Shown here one piece after another: positions 27,101-38,800 of a DNA stretch of 64,000 bases. The notes beneath the pieces were generated by a model. The model was not told the origin of the DNA and made no database searches. It saw nothing but the letters and a program-made list of their open reading frames with translations. The translations under genes and the position numbers were made by a program. Location of the stretch: assembly GCF_004364165.1 (NCBI RefSeq), contig NZ_SOAY01000015.1, forward strand, positions 30,361 to 94,360, in the 5' to 3' direction. This DNA comes from Maribacter spongiicola (GTDB taxonomy: Bacteria > Bacteroidota > Bacteroidia > Flavobacteriales > Flavobacteriaceae). The first letter of the stretch is position 1. Each line of letters starts with the position of its first letter.

Positions 27101-30100
27101 TTACCAGTAAGCCTTATTGTAAATATTGCCGTACCTGCATCTTCATCTACAATAACATTGGTAGTATCGAAACTGATTCCTGTTCCCGCACCACCGTCGT
27201 TGTCCAATATTTCTCCTTCACCTGTATCATCGGTAATGTTTAAGACACCAACAGAGGCATAAGAAATTTGAACTTCGTGTGTTTCATTTGGTTCAATAAG
27301 ACTATCATCTACTGCAGCAACATTAAAAGAGACCGAAGTGCTATTCGCTAAAAGTGTAACGGTACTTGGACCGCTATAATCAGCATTGGTGGTATTTATA
27401 TTTGTATAGCCTAAATTAAAAACGATGTCTTGGTTGATGCTACTAGATGCCGTAATGGTAAAAACATTATTTGTTCCCTCTACTGTAGAAGAATCGTTGA
27501 TCGAATAACTAGGATTGCTAGGAATTTCTGTTAAGGTACAATCTACACAAGTAGGGGCAGGAGTACATGTAGCACAAGGTGTTGGATCTGTTGAAGTATC
27601 TGTGATAGTATTACCATCAGTATCTTCGCCAGTTACCGTAGCCAAATTATTTACTTGACCATTATTTATATCGGTTTGTGTAATGCTATAAGTTGCACTG
27701 TAAACCCAAGTTTCTGTCGTATCTAATTGACCATCGGCGTCTGTATCGCCAGAAGCAGGGCCAGCTATAGCACCTCCTAATAATGGATCTGATACTACTA
27801 CATTTGAAATAGGAACATTACCAGTGTTAATAATACTAAAGGTATAGTTTACTGCATCGCCTACATTAGTAAGCCCATTGGTATTTGAATCGATATAGAC
27901 ACCATCTTTAGTAATTTCTAGATTTCCAAAATCAACAGGTACACAGGCTGTGTTGTTAGAAGTATCGGTGTCACCGGTAACAGTTATTTGATTTCCAAAT
28001 CCACCGCCATTTGTACAATCTTGCGTTGCATCGAATAAATCTTTATCTATAGTAAAAGTTGCGGTTATTAGCCAAGTTTCTGTTCGAAGTCCGGCTATTG
28101 ATTCACCTGTAATAATTTGGTCGCCACTTGTAAACGGACTTAAAACGGCGCCATCAACCCCGTCACTTTCGCCTCCATAAGCTAAAGTTGCATTGATTAA
28201 AGAGAACCCATTACCTAATATAAAGGTATCGATGACATCATAAGAACCTGCTAGGCCGCCGATATTCTCTGCTGTAATTCTATAGGTTACGGTATATTCA
28301 TCAGTAGCACTATTATATATAGGGCCCGTTTCAACTGTTTTACGTACATCAATACTAGAACTACACGGTATATTAGGTACGGTAATAGAACCATCAAAAA
28401 TGGTGCAACTTAAACCAGGTGCTGCAACTTGTAATGTATAATCTCCGCTTAGAGAAGCATCGAAAGGGTCAAAAACAAGTTCGTTACTAGTACCTTGTTG
28501 AACCGTAGTACCAGCATCATCGATCCAAGTAAAAATAGCATTGGTAACCAGGTTTGCTGTTAGCGTAACCTGAGTTCCTGAAGCATCACAGCTTGCTACT
28601 AGATTTGGTGAATAAGGTACTACTTCGAAAGCGCCATCAGCTGAGTTGCCACAACTATCGGTTATTCTAACCGTATAGGTGCCTTCATTTGTTGCCGTAA
28701 AAATACCATCTGTTGAAGTGCGCCCAATATTAGAGGGAACCGATGAATTTATTATTTCATATTGATAAGGTGCAATACCATTTGAACCTTCTGCGATAAT
28801 AACACCTGACCCTTCTGTACAAGTATAACCCACTATACTGTCAAATGAAGTAGACATATACGCTGGTATAGTAACATTTCTGGATTGGGGTTCACAAGCA
28901 CACGTAAAAGCGCGGCCGGAAGTACATTCGCCGCCACTCTGAAATTCAAGATTCAATTGGTAGTTGCCTGCTGGCAGATTAGGTACCGTAACCGGAGTTC
29001 CTTCTGTAAAAAAATATATACTCTCACGAAATACCGAGTTGCCTGTATCTAGATTAGTTATAGTAACATTGGTATAGAAAGTTTGGTTGATATTACTTAT
29101 TACGTTCGGATTGATAATTAGAGAATTGGAATTACCGCAACCTTGTAAAAAATCTACGCTGAAATCATGTTGAACCGTTTGTGAAGGTAAAATTTCAAAA
29201 GTTTCAATACCCGTCTCACAACCGTCTGTAATTTCTGCCTCATAAATTCCCGGCGGAAATGCTTCTGGGTAAACAGAACTTCCATTCGGATTCACAAATA
29301 CTCTCGGGTAGCTGTAATTGGTAACAACACCACCTTCAGAAGTGAAGCTTGCGGGCCCAGATAAAATTGTAACCCTTCCATAATTGGTTCCACCGTTTCT
29401 AACATGGAAACCCATACCTGTAGTACCGTCCATACACCCGCGTTCTGGTCGCACATTCGCTTCAAATGTGGTTGCTACCACTGGTGTAAATGTAAGGGAG
29501 GTATTCATGGTATATGAACAACTATCTTGTAAAACAGCATCATAAGTATCACCAAGTTGAATATCGGCTTCACGAATTTCTGCCTCTAAATCATTTTGGT
29601 CTGTAAAGGTATATACAAGAATATCGCTTGCATCTGTTTGATTGGTTAGGGTTAGGGTCGCAGGTACTAAAATACTAGCTTCTTGAGAACTTGAATTCAT
29701 CAATGAGGCGAATACAAAAAAAGCAGTTTCGCCAGAGCAATCAAATGCTTTCTGACTCCACATATCAATGTCAGGTGTGAATGTAAAGTTCTTATTTTCA
29801 GTTTGCCCACAAGCATCAACTATGTTCGCAGTATAGCCGGCTCCAAAATTATAGTTAGTCCCAAGACTATAGGAAAGACCAGAACTAGTATCTATGGAAC
29901 CTGAGAAAATTACAGTGCCTGTAGCATCTTCGGTCACGGTAACTTGATGAGGGGAAACACCACGCCCAAAAGGTGAGTACTCCGCTTCATAAGTATCACA
30001 AGCAATTTTTTCAATGAAATCAATTGCACCTCCTATTGTAGTGATAGAAGGAGCGGTTAGCGTTATCGTTTCGCTGACAGTATTTTGACATGCATCTTCT

Positions 30101-30618
30101 ATTTGAAAAGTATATGTCCCTTCGGACAGTCCTGAAAAAGTATCTGAATTTTGCTCTTGAATTACGGTTTGCGGTGAGGTACTTAAATCAACTATACGAT
30201 ATTTATAGGTAGGGAAAGTCGCAGTACCAATATGATTACCGTTGCTACCCGTAAGTGTAACTTCACCATCAGAACTACTAGAGCATGAGGGAGGAGTAAT
30301 ACCAAGGTTCAGACTCGGAAGTACATAATTACCTGTAACTGTTATGTTTCCAGAAACAGTAGTGAAAGTAGCATCACGTACTTCAACCGAATAGTTTCCA
30401 GGTTGTAAAGCTAGAAAGGTACCTGAGTTCTGAAAGCCTTTAATCACAGGACCGCTCACAATTCTATATTGATAGGGTTCGGTTCCGCCTTTGGCCGTTG
30501 CGGTTATGCTACCATCAGATGAACAAATTGACTCCGATTGCGTTAGGGATACATCTAATTGCGCAGATAGACTTGTACAAAAAACGAGAAAAGTAATTTT
30601 AAGGAGGAATTTAAACAT
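22537..30618 (-). CDS. Giant Calx-beta/SprB-like adhesin with T9SS type B sorting domain
   Basis: 2693 aa, signal peptide 1-19. Order: residues ~20-740 are SprB-like repeats ([23 protein letters not shown]); ~750-1020 are two DUF11-type conserved repeats ([20 protein letters not shown]); ~1030-1610 hold five Calx-beta modules; ~1626-2040 are Asp-rich thrombospondin-type-3-like calcium motifs ([29 protein letters not shown]) around an unknown insert; ~2040-2260 hold two more Calx-beta; ~2264-2590 are HYR-like modules with paired cysteines ([17 protein letters not shown]); ~2595-2693 are the type B sorting domain ([31 protein letters not shown]). A calcium-stabilised surface filament for adhesion or gliding is inferred. 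A PorP/SprF gene follows. Confidence 0.92.
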   Translation of the reverse strand: MFKFLLKITFLVFCTSLSAQLDVSLTQSESICSSDGSITATAKGGTEPYQYRIVSGPVIKGFQNSGTFLALQPGNYSVEVRDATFTTVSGNITVTGNYVLPSLNLGITPPSCSSSSDGEVTLTGSNGNHIGTATFPTYKYRIVDLSTSPQTVIQEQNSDTFSGLSEGTYTFQIEDACQNTVSETITLTAPSITTIGGAIDFIEKIACDTYEAEYSPFGRGVSPHQVTVTEDATGTVIFSGSIDTSSGLSYSLGTNYNFGAGYTANIVDACGQTENKNFTFTPDIDMWSQKAFDCSGETAFFVFASLMNSSSQEASILVPATLTLTNQTDASDILVYTFTDQNDLEAEIREADIQLGDTYDAVLQDSCSYTMNTSLTFTPVVATTFEANVRPERGCMDGTTGMGFHVRNGGTNYGRVTILSGPASFTSEGGVVTNYSYPRVFVNPNGSSVYPEAFPPGIYEAEITDGCETGIETFEILPSQTVQHDFSVDFLQGCGNSNSLIINPNVISNINQTFYTNVTITNLDTGNSVFRESIYFFTEGTPVTVPNLPAGNYQLNLEFQSGGECTSGRAFTCACEPQSRNVTIPAYMSTSFDSIVGYTCTEGSGVIIAEGSNGIAPYQYEIINSSVPSNIGRTSTDGIFTATNEGTYTVRITDSCGNSADGAFEVVPYSPNLVASCDASGTQVTLTANLVTNAIFTWIDDAGTTVQQGTSNELVFDPFDASLSGDYTLQVAAPGLSCTIFDGSITVPNIPCSSSIDVRKTVETGPIYNSATDEYTVTYRITAENIGGLAGSYDVIDTFILGNGFSLINATLAYGGESDGVDGAVLSPFTSGDQIITGESIAGLRTETWLITATFTIDKDLFDATQDCTNGGGFGNQITVTGDTDTSNNTACVPVDFGNLEITKDGVYIDSNTNGLTNVGDAVNYTFSIINTGNVPISNVVVSDPLLGGAIAGPASGDTDADGQLDTTETWVYSATYSITQTDINNGQVNNLATVTGEDTDGNTITDTSTDPTPCATCTPAPTCVDCTLTEIPSNPSYSINDSSTVEGTNNVFTITASSSINQDIVFNLGYTNINTTNADYSGPSTVTLLANSTSVSFNVAAVDDSLIEPNETHEVQISYASVGVLNITDDTGEGEILDNDGGAGTGISFDTTNVIVDEDAGTAIFTIRLTGNVPGGFTLDYTTADATALSANDYSSVSGTLTFLGNDDEFFEIIVPITDDAIHEVTQLFTVELSNLSTILIGLNDTSATGTINDNDNASVFAKFVAVFESDLIYNLEVELNSAVEHSFTVDYETFGDENIGLGGTATLGADYAANVNTTLTFPANSPAGTIVTIPITIIEDALIEPSETIVQVLDNISDPTIGILSPNRIFTIQDDDGGAGTGISFDNDNITVDESVGTATVNVLLTGNVPGGFTLDYSTNDSSAIAPEDYTTTSGQLTFAGTDGETQPITVPIIDDNLIEALENLLVDLSNISTVLILINDTQATVNITDNDAGGAGNGISVADFTANENVGTVDFVITYTGATVADAFTVDFTITDAMAISPDDYTVATATGNVNFPANTTTGTTQVVTVTIIDDAILETAEDLNITLLNISNSLVVMIDADGRGIITDNEPQPDNDNDTIPDYVDMDDDNDGIPDIEECLGENPSMLTYTSRSGMNISNVDYGISVTSTGQPIVGANGNGIALEEDAPGYEFTFTEPVGRLSLSFGNVHSNNEIGDFQLTLADGTIVANADFILTHDPSEDPYDYNGRETGGDPNWAIRLVRRVGAPYPDGVHYLDRGTGTGQSWGIVVFEGYELNPIVRVSYSQHTGPNLGYSMGIGALTPVDCDTDGDGVLNRFDLDSDNDGILDALEIGHAVAHTNGEVNGVVGIDGIPDAVQAIADDREYNYTFSESVDDTDTIYDFLDLDSDGDGIPDNVEAQTTIGYVSPADAIDVNGVDMNYTTGLTPTNTDGTDNPDYLDTDSDNEGGSDISEANITLDGTDSDNDGLDDATDATSDYTDVGGTIDNPLSTPLVLPDSDNDVSTGGDVDFRDGNYGISFQNDNITVDEAAGTATVNVLLTGNVPGGFTLNYTTNDSSAIALGDYMTTSGQLTFAGTDGETQPITIPIIDDNLIEALENLVVDLSNISTVLILINDTQATVNITDNDSDPLLYGVEFDTTSIEVNEGDGTVTLNVVLNTDVQDEFTVEFYTVDRSTVDGMDYTGVPRNTQTLTFGGTNPNTQTITIPIIDDIIIENPETFSVILENISSPIVGILSDNIATVTIIDNDGDEGWPTDETIEACDAIPDAFVITSDSACAITVVYEELIAGQDDECATEYTITRTWTITDCVGNVRTHTQVITIEDTVAPTFNETLPQDMTVECNMVPDASTLTATDSCEPNIDVTFTESITNDENCALGYTVTRTWTATDCAGNMVEHTQVITVEPSVEIMSQPYEEEMTIICGDDIPEAPEMVFTGGCGNFDVVYNEETQQADGSDDYMIIRTWNVTDSCGNTASFEQIVFVLQPQLQEITINICIEEEPIDLLNYLPADFDRNGTFMILEGDVVLEQNIFDPMNHEPGEYKIAYSSTEGTCKYYVDFTVIVDTECVPCGRGDINISTAVTANGDGVNDFFEIKGAESCALSFDVMIFNRWGNKIAEVKDYQNDWGGKSPDGSFGQSDVLPTGTYFYIIHATDKNTDKKIEPFSGYIYLGTN

Positions 30619-30672
30619 ATTCTTTTCTAGCTAAATCATTCATGAAAAACAATGAATAATTTTTATCAAACA

Positions 30673-30680
30673 CAAAGTTA
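30673..30680 (-). promoter_or_regulatory. Putative -7 box (TAACTTTG) for the 2693-aa adhesin gene
   Basis: A perfect TAnnTTTG on the minus strand, ~55 bases ahead of the ATG at 30618. A separate promoter for the second adhesin is therefore likely. No -33 TTG was seen. Confidence 0.5.
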
Positions 30681-31154
30681 GCTTTGATATTTGTCGTTGC
30701 CCATTTTTTGTTGCGAAAGCGGCTGGTGTTGATGTGAAATGGCATTGGTGATTAGGACATCTGATTTAACGTAACCTTTATCGATGCTTTTTTAAAAGAA
30801 TTATAAGAAGAACAGCTGTATTTAATATGTTGAGAAGCAAACTTTTGAAGGTTAATGATGTCAAAAAATACTAAAGAATTGAAATTTATAAAATAAATAT
30901 CATCATCTAGAACTTTAGATTTCTAATACGGCCATCAAAATTTCACTATTAAGACATTAATAGGTGTGCCAAGAAAATGGACCTAATCACAACTTTATAA
31001 ATGCTATTGGTTGAAAATTATTTCTACAATATGGATTTTAAACTATTTTTTAAAGTCCTTTGGAGTCAAAATTTTCAACTGAAATTAAAAAAACGTCTTC
31101 AATCTGAATAGTTGGTTTTTCATTGGTTGGTAGAGATACTTATAGATGTAAACA

Positions 31155-31180
31155 ATGCCTCATTCATTAAGATGAGGCAT
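31155..31180 (-). terminator. Terminator-like hairpin after the 4611-aa adhesin gene (weak T-run)
   Basis: The same 9-bp stem and 8-base loop as at 22491-22516, but the following minus-strand bases are TGTTTACATC instead of a T-run. Termination may be leaky, allowing some read-through towards the 2693-aa gene. Confidence 0.65.
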
Positions 31181-32830
31181 TGTAAATTATGTTTCTAAGG
31201 TTAATTGGTACCTAGATAGATATATCCATTAATTGGTTCTAAAATAGCACCCGTATTTTTATCGGTAGCAGTAACAATGTAATAGTACGTACCGGTAGGC
31301 AGCATTCCAGATTGACCGAAAGAACCATCGGGAGATTCACCGCCCCAGTCATTTTGATAATCCTTGACCTCGGCAACTTTTGTGCCCCAACGGTTAAAGA
31401 TCATTACATCGAAACTGAAAGCACAATACTCAACGCCTCTGATTTCAAAGAAATCATTGACACCATCTCCGTTGGCTGTCACCGCTTTAGAAATTTCTAT
31501 ATCACCTCTTCCACATGGTACACACTCCGTATCCACGATAACCGTAAAGTCAACATAGTACTTACAGGTACCCTCGGTAGAACTGTAGGCAATTTTATAT
31601 TCACCTGGTTCGTGGTTCATAGGGTCAAAAATGTTCCGCTCCAATACTACATCGCCTTCCAAGATCATGAACGTGCCGTTACGATCAAAATCTGCCGGTA
31701 GGTAGTTCAATAGGTCTATCGGTTCTTCTTCGATACAAATATTGATCGTAATCTCTTGCAATTGTGGTTGCAGCACAAAAACGATCTGTTCAAAAGAAGC
31801 AGTGTTGCCACAAGAATCGGTAACGTTCCAAGTTCTAATGATCATATAATCATCGGAACCATCGGCTTGTTGCGTTTCTTCATTGTAGACCACATCAAAA
31901 TTACCACAGCCACCTATGAATACCATTTCTGGTGCTTCAGGAATATCATCACCACATATTATGGTAACTTCTTCTTCGTAAGCTTCGCTCATAATAGGTC
32001 CTGTAGGCTCTACGGTAATTACTTGGGTATGTTCTACCATGTTACCTGCGCAATCGGTAGCCGTCCATATTCTGGTAACCGTATACCCTAGGGCACAGTT
32101 TTCGTCATTGGTAATCGTTTCTGTAAACGTTACCTCAATATTAGGCTCACAAGAATCTGTAGCCGTTAATATAGATGCATCAGGCACCATATTACATTCA
32201 ACCGTCATATCTTGAGGTAGCGTTTCATTGAAGGTCGGTGCGACCGTATCTTCAATAGTAATTACTTGTGTATGTGTACGAACGTTACCGACACAATCCG
32301 TAATCGTCCATGTTCTGGTAATGGTATACTCCGTGGCACATTCGTCGTCCTGACCAGCGATCAGTTCTTCATAAACAACAGTAATGGCACAAGCGCTATC
32401 GGAAGTAATTACAGAAGCCTCAGGTATTGCATCACAAGCTTCAATAGTTTCATCTGTTGGCCAACCTTCATTACCGTCATTATCGATAATGGTAACCGTG
32501 GCAATATTATCGGATAATATACCTACGATCGGACTCGAGATATTTTCAAGGATTACACTGAACGTTTCAGGGTCTTCAATAATGATATCATCAATAATAG
32601 GAATTGTTATGGTCTGTGTATTCGGGTTTGTACCACCAAAAGTCAATGTTTGCGTATTACGAGGAACTCCCGTATAATCCATTCCATCAACAGTAGAACC
32701 ATCAATGGTGTAGAATTCAACCGTAAACTCATCTTGAACATCTGCATTAAGTACTACATTAAGAGAAACCATACCGGCATCCTCATTTACCTCAATTGAA
32801 GTAGTATCGAACTCAACACCGTAAAGTGAT
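31155..32830 (-). repeat. Duplicated 3' end, copy B (paired with 22491-24165)
   Basis: The counterpart of copy A. It spans the last DPSLYGVEF-type Calx-beta module, the HYR-like modules, the sorting domain, the stop and the hairpin. Directly repeated on the same strand, so recombination between the copies would delete ~8.7 kb and fuse the two adhesins. Confidence 0.9.
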
Positions 32831-35800
32831 GGGTCGGCATCGTTATCAATGATATTCACAGTAGCCGTATCATTGGCAAGAATACCTACAATCGGTGAAG
32901 AGATATTTTCAAGTATAATATTGAAGTTTTCAGTAAATTCAATTAACTCATCGTCTGTAATAGGAATTACAATGGTCTGTGTATTACTATTTGCACCGCC
33001 AAATGTTAATGTTTGCGTATCTTGAGGAACACCGGTGTAATCACTGCCATCTGTTGTAGTTACATCAACCGTATAGTATTCAACCGTAAACTCATCTTGA
33101 ACATCTGCATTAAGCACAACATCAATAGAAACGGTTCCCGCATCTTCGTTAACATTTATAGAGGTAACATCGAACTCAACTCCATATAAAGTTGGGTCGG
33201 CATCATTATCAATAATATTAACAGTAGCCGTATCATTGGTAAGAATACCTACGATAGGCGAGGAGATATTTTCAAGAATTACTAGGAAGTTCTCTGTAAA
33301 TTCAATGAAAGTATCGTCAATAATAGGAATTACGATGGTTTGTGTATTTGAATTTGAACCACCAAATGTCAATGTCTGAGTGTTTTGAGGAACACCGGTG
33401 TAGTCACTACCATCCAACGTGGTACCATCTACAGTGTAGAATTCAACCGTAAACTCATCTTGAACATTTGCATTAAGAACGACAGTTAAAGTAACTGTGC
33501 CAGCATCTTCATTAATATCAATTGAAGTAGTATCAAACTCAACACCGTAAAGTGATGGGTTGGCATCGTTATCAATAATATTCACTGTAGCCGTATCATT
33601 GGCAAGAATACCTACAATAGGCGAGGAGATATTTTCAAGAATTACTTGGAAGTCCTCTGTAAATTCAATCAACGTATCATCGATAATAGGAATTACGATG
33701 GTCTGTGTATTTGAATTTGTGCCACCAAATGTCAATGTCTGAGTGTTTTGTGGAACACCAGTGTAGTCACTACCATCTAATGTAGTAACATCTACAGTGT
33801 AGTATTCTACCGTAAATTCATCTTGAACATCAGCATTAAGAATAACATCAAGAGAAACTGTACCGTCACCTTCATTAACATCAATAGAAGTGATATCAAA
33901 TTGAACTCCATACAGAGATGGGTCACTATCATTATCAGTGATGTTAATAACTCCTTGATTGTCATTTATTGCAATTAGAGTTGTAGATAAGTTTGAAAGA
34001 TCTACGAAAAGACTTTCGGTAAACTCTATTAATAAATCATCAATAATAGTTATGGTTACAGGATGAATTTCTCCGTCAGTACCGGCAAATGTCAATTGAC
34101 CTGAACTAGTAGTATAATCACCCGGTTCAATAGCAGAGTCATTAGTTGTTGTATAATCTAATGTGAATCCGCCTTGCACGTTTCCGGTAAGCAATACGTT
34201 AATTGTCGCCGTACCTGCAGCTTCGTCTATGGTGATATTATCATTTTCAAACGAAATACCAGTAACTCCCGGTATGTTATCGTTATCGGTGATATTGATA
34301 TTGCCTTGGTTATCATTGATGGCGATTAAAGTTGTAGATAGGTTTGAAAGGTCTACAAACAATCTTTCAGTAGCTTCAATGATGTTATCATCAATGATGG
34401 TAACGGTAACAGGATGAATTTCTCCATCGGTACCAGCAAAGGTTAACTGTCCTGCATCAGAGGTATAATCTCCAGGTTCCACAGCTGTATCATTATTAGT
34501 GATGTAATCAAGTGTAAATCCGCTTTGAACATTACCAGTCAACAATACATTAATTGTAGCTGTACCTGCAGCTTCATCTACCGTAATGTCATCGTTTTCA
34601 AATGATATTCCAGTAACACCAGGTATATTGTCATTATCTGTGATATTGATATTCCCTTGGTTATCGTTTATACCGATTAATGTAGTTGAAAGATTAGATA
34701 AATTGACTAACAACACTTCGGTTGCTTCAATGAAATTATCATCAATAATAGCAATTGTTATAGGTTGTAATTCACCATCTGTACCTGCAAAGGTCAATTG
34801 ACCAGAATTGCTGGTATAATCGCCAGGTTCAATAGCAGTACCATCTGCAGTAGCATAATCAATGGTAAATCCTCCAGGTACATTGCCTGTTAATTGTACA
34901 TTGATTGTAGCCGTGCCAGCAGCTTCATCTACCGTGATATTATCATTTTCAAACGAAATACCAGTAACTCCCGGTATGTTATCGTTATCAGTGATACTGA
35001 TATTTCCTTGGGTTTCATTGAATCCGATAATAGTAGTTGATAGATTAGAAAGGTCAACAAATATTCTCTCTGTTATTTCAATTAAGTTATCATCGATAAT
35101 ACTAACGGTAATAGGATGAATTTCACCATCTATACCAGCAAATGTTAACTGTCCTGCACTTGTGGTATAATCACCAGGTTGCGCGGCTGTATCGTCATTA
35201 GTCGTATAATCTAAAGTGAATCCGTCTTGAACGTTACCGGTCAATACTACATTTATAGTGGCAGTACCAGCAGCTTCATCTACTATGATATTATCATTTT
35301 CAAATGAGATACCTGTACCGATCACATTATCATTATCTATAATGTTGATATTCCCTTGGTAGTCATTAATCGCAATTAAGGTCGTAGATAAATTAGAAAG
35401 GTCAACAAACAATCTTTCGGTCGCTTCAATGATATTATCGTCAATGATGGTTATAGTTACAGGTTGAATTTCACCATCTGTACCAGCAAAGGTTAACTGG
35501 CCTGCATTAGCAGTGTAATCACCTGGTTCTTCAGCCGAATCATTATTTGAGGTGTAATCTAAAGTGAATCCGCCTTGAACGTTACCGGTCAATAACACGT
35601 TAATAGTTGCCGTACCTGCAGCTTCATCTACCGTGATGTCATCATTTTGGAAAGAAATACCTGTTGTACCCGGTATATTGTCATTATCCGTAATGTTGAT
35701 ATTCCCTTGGTTGTCATTTATAATAATTAAAGAAGTCGATAAATTAGATAGGTCAACAAATAACCTTTCAGTCGCTTCAATAATATTATCATCAATAATA

Positions 35801-38800
35801 GGAACAACTATTGGTTGAATTTCTCCATCATTACCGTTAAATGTCAATTGCCCATTAACAGGAGTGTAATCACCTGGTTGAATAGCAGTATCATTATTGG
35901 TCGTATAATCTAAAGTGAAACCGCCAGGAACATTACCTGTTAATTGGACATTTATTGTTGCTGTACCTGCAGCCTCGTCAATGGTAATATCATCATTCTC
36001 AAATGCAATACCAGTAGTACCCGGTATATTATCGTTGTCAGTAATATTAATGTTAGCCTGGTTGTCATTTATGGCAATCAAAGTTGTAGATAAGTTAGAA
36101 AGATTTACAAATAGTCTTTCTAGTGTCTCAATAGCACTGTCATCTATAATGGCAACGGTAATAGGTTGTAATTCACCATCGGTGCCTGCAAAAGTTAATT
36201 GACCAGTACTTAAAGTATAATCATCTGGTTCTATAGCGGTATCATCGCCAGTAATATAATCCACAGTAAAGCCTCCGCCTACATTTCCAGTCAATAAAAC
36301 ATTGACAGTAACTGTACCGGCACCTTCATCAACGGTAATGTCATCATTTTGAAAAGATATACCTGTACCGGCAACATTATCATTGTCAGTAATGTTGATA
36401 TTACCTTGACTATCGTTAATTGCAATTAAAGTGGTAGATAAATTAGAAAGATCTATTAATAACCTTTCTATAGCTTCAATAATGTTATCATCGATTATTG
36501 TAACGGTAACAGGGTGAATTTCACCATCGGTACCCGCAAAAGTTAACTGACCAAATGTTGAAGTGTAATCTTCTGGTTGAATAGCAGTGTCATTATTAGT
36601 GATATAATCTAAGGTAAACCCGCCTTGAACATTTCCTGTTAAAAGTACATTAATGGTTGCCGTAGCAGCCGCTTCATCAACTGTAATATCATCATTTTCA
36701 AACGAGATACCCGTTGTGCCTGGTATGTTGTCGTTATCGATAATGTTGATATTACCTTGGTTGTCGTTAATGGATATTAATGATGTAGAAAGGTTAGAAA
36801 GGTCAACAAATAATCTTTCGCCAGCTTCAATAATATTATCATCAATAATTGTTACTGTAATAGGTTGAATTTCACCGTCAGTACCTGTAAAAGTTAATTG
36901 ACCGGCAATACTGGTGTAATCTCCCGGTTGAATGGCAGAATCATCATCAGTAGCGTAATCTAAAGTGAATCCGCCTTGAACGTTACCAGTTAAGAGCACA
37001 TTTATGGTTGCAGTACCATCGGCTTCATTAATGGTAATATCATCATTTTGGAATGAAATTCCAGTACCGGCAATGCTATCATTATCTGTAATATTGATGA
37101 CGCCTTGATTATCATTAATTGCAATTAATGTTGTAGAAAGATTGGATAGATCAATAAATAAACCTTCGGTCAGTTCAATTATACCATCATCGTTAATGGC
37201 AACAGTAATTGGCTGTAATTCGCCGTCAGTACCTACGAAAGTTAATTGTCCACTATTAGAACTATAATCTCCAGGTTGAATAGCAGTATCATCATTAGTT
37301 GTGAAATCTAACGTAAATCCGCCTTGAACATTACCAGTGAGTAAAACATTAATAGTTGCAGTACCTGCAGCTTCATCAACAGTGATGTTGTTGTTCTGGA
37401 ATGATATACCCGTTGTGCCAGGTATATTATCGTCATCATTGATAGTGCCTGTAGCGGTATTTGTAGGTTGTTCATCAAGAAAGCCAACATTAATATTTGA
37501 TTGTATGTTAGATAATGTAATTGTAAAATTTTCTGATGGTTCTATAAAACTGTCGTCAATTATTGGAACATCTATGTTTACTGAGTTCGTGGTACTGTTA
37601 AATGTCACCATACCTGCAAAAGAAGTGTAATCCTCAGGTTCGATAGCGGTGCCGTTAGCAGTAACATAATCAACAGTAACCGTTTCACCCGGAGCAATAG
37701 TACCCGTGAACGTAGCCACAAATCTAGCAAATGAGTTAGTGCCTTCTGTTACAATAACATTCTCATCGGCAAAGGAGATACCAGTACTGCCAGGAACGTT
37801 ATCATTATCTGTTATGCTTATTATACCTTCATTATCATTAATTGTAGGTGTATTTGTAGCACTAGTAAGTTGTACAAAGAACTGCTCGGTAGTTTCTATA
37901 ATTGTATCATCATTAATTGTTATAGTAACCAAACGGACCTCATTGTTCGTACCTGCAAAAGATACAGTAGTATTTGACGCTGAAACATAATCTCCAGGTT
38001 GTAAAGCAGTATCATCTGCTGTAGCATAGTTTAAGGTAAAACCACCTGAAACTGTACCCGTATGTGTAATTTCAAGAACCGCAGTACCTGCATCCTCATT
38101 TACGGTAACATCATTAATGCTAATACCGATCGGGTTACCATTTTCACTAACGTAAATATATTGTGTATGACTTGTACTGTTGCCGGCACAATCACTGGTA
38201 GTCCAAGTTCTTATAATTGTATAATCCGTACTTGTATTGTCACCATCATACGTTTCTGTAAAATTAACTGTAGAATTAGAATCACAGTTGTCATTAGCGG
38301 AAAGTACAGGAGCTACAGGAATATTATCATGTGCGGCATAAGAGTCCTGTGGCAAAGACTCGTTAAAAGTCGGAGCCTCGTTATCTTCAATGGTAATAAC
38401 CTGAGTAAATGTAGAACTTACTCTACCACAAGCATCGGTAAATGTCCATGTATTGGTATACGTACCTTCCGTTGGGCATGCGCCAGATTGTACAAAGTTA
38501 CCAGCAATTTTATCTAATGTAAAATTACAAGACGCGGTAGCCGGTATTAAGGCATTGGAATTGTTTAGTGCAGCAATATTATCACACGCAACAGTTCTGT
38601 CTAAGGCATTTGGTGCAGTAGACCAGTTTACTTGTGGCGGTTGTTGTACATCTATAATAGTTGGTGTGTGCGTACCAATACCACAAGAATCTGTAGAAGA
38701 AGAACTATTGGTGGTAATTGGGTCGCCATTAGTAACACCACTATAGGTAGCATTTGCCTGTAATTCAAAACTAGCCGTACAAGCTGTCTCTAAAAAGTGG

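Larger units (their letters stand above)
30619..31200. other. 582-bp spacer between the two adhesin genes
   Basis: AT-rich, no open frame with coding character. It contains the terminator-like hairpin of the 4611-aa gene (31155-31180) and a -7 box (30673-30680) for the 2693-aa gene. Nothing else was recognised between about 30700 and 31150. Confidence 0.7.

Noticed and set aside
31500-31530. RGD tripeptide near the sorting domain of both adhesins
   Set aside because: A single RGD in a short, shared linker is expected by chance and the host range is unknown.
31756-32091. Plus-strand open frames opposite the adhesin genes, for example 22700-23427 and 31312-32517
   Set aside because: They are antisense shadows of strongly biased, repetitive coding sequence; they recur at the same relative place in both adhesin genes only because the DNA is duplicated.
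33930-37420. CRISPR-like spacing in the repeat array
   Set aside because: The repeats are in-frame protein modules of ~349 bp without short identical repeats and unique spacers.
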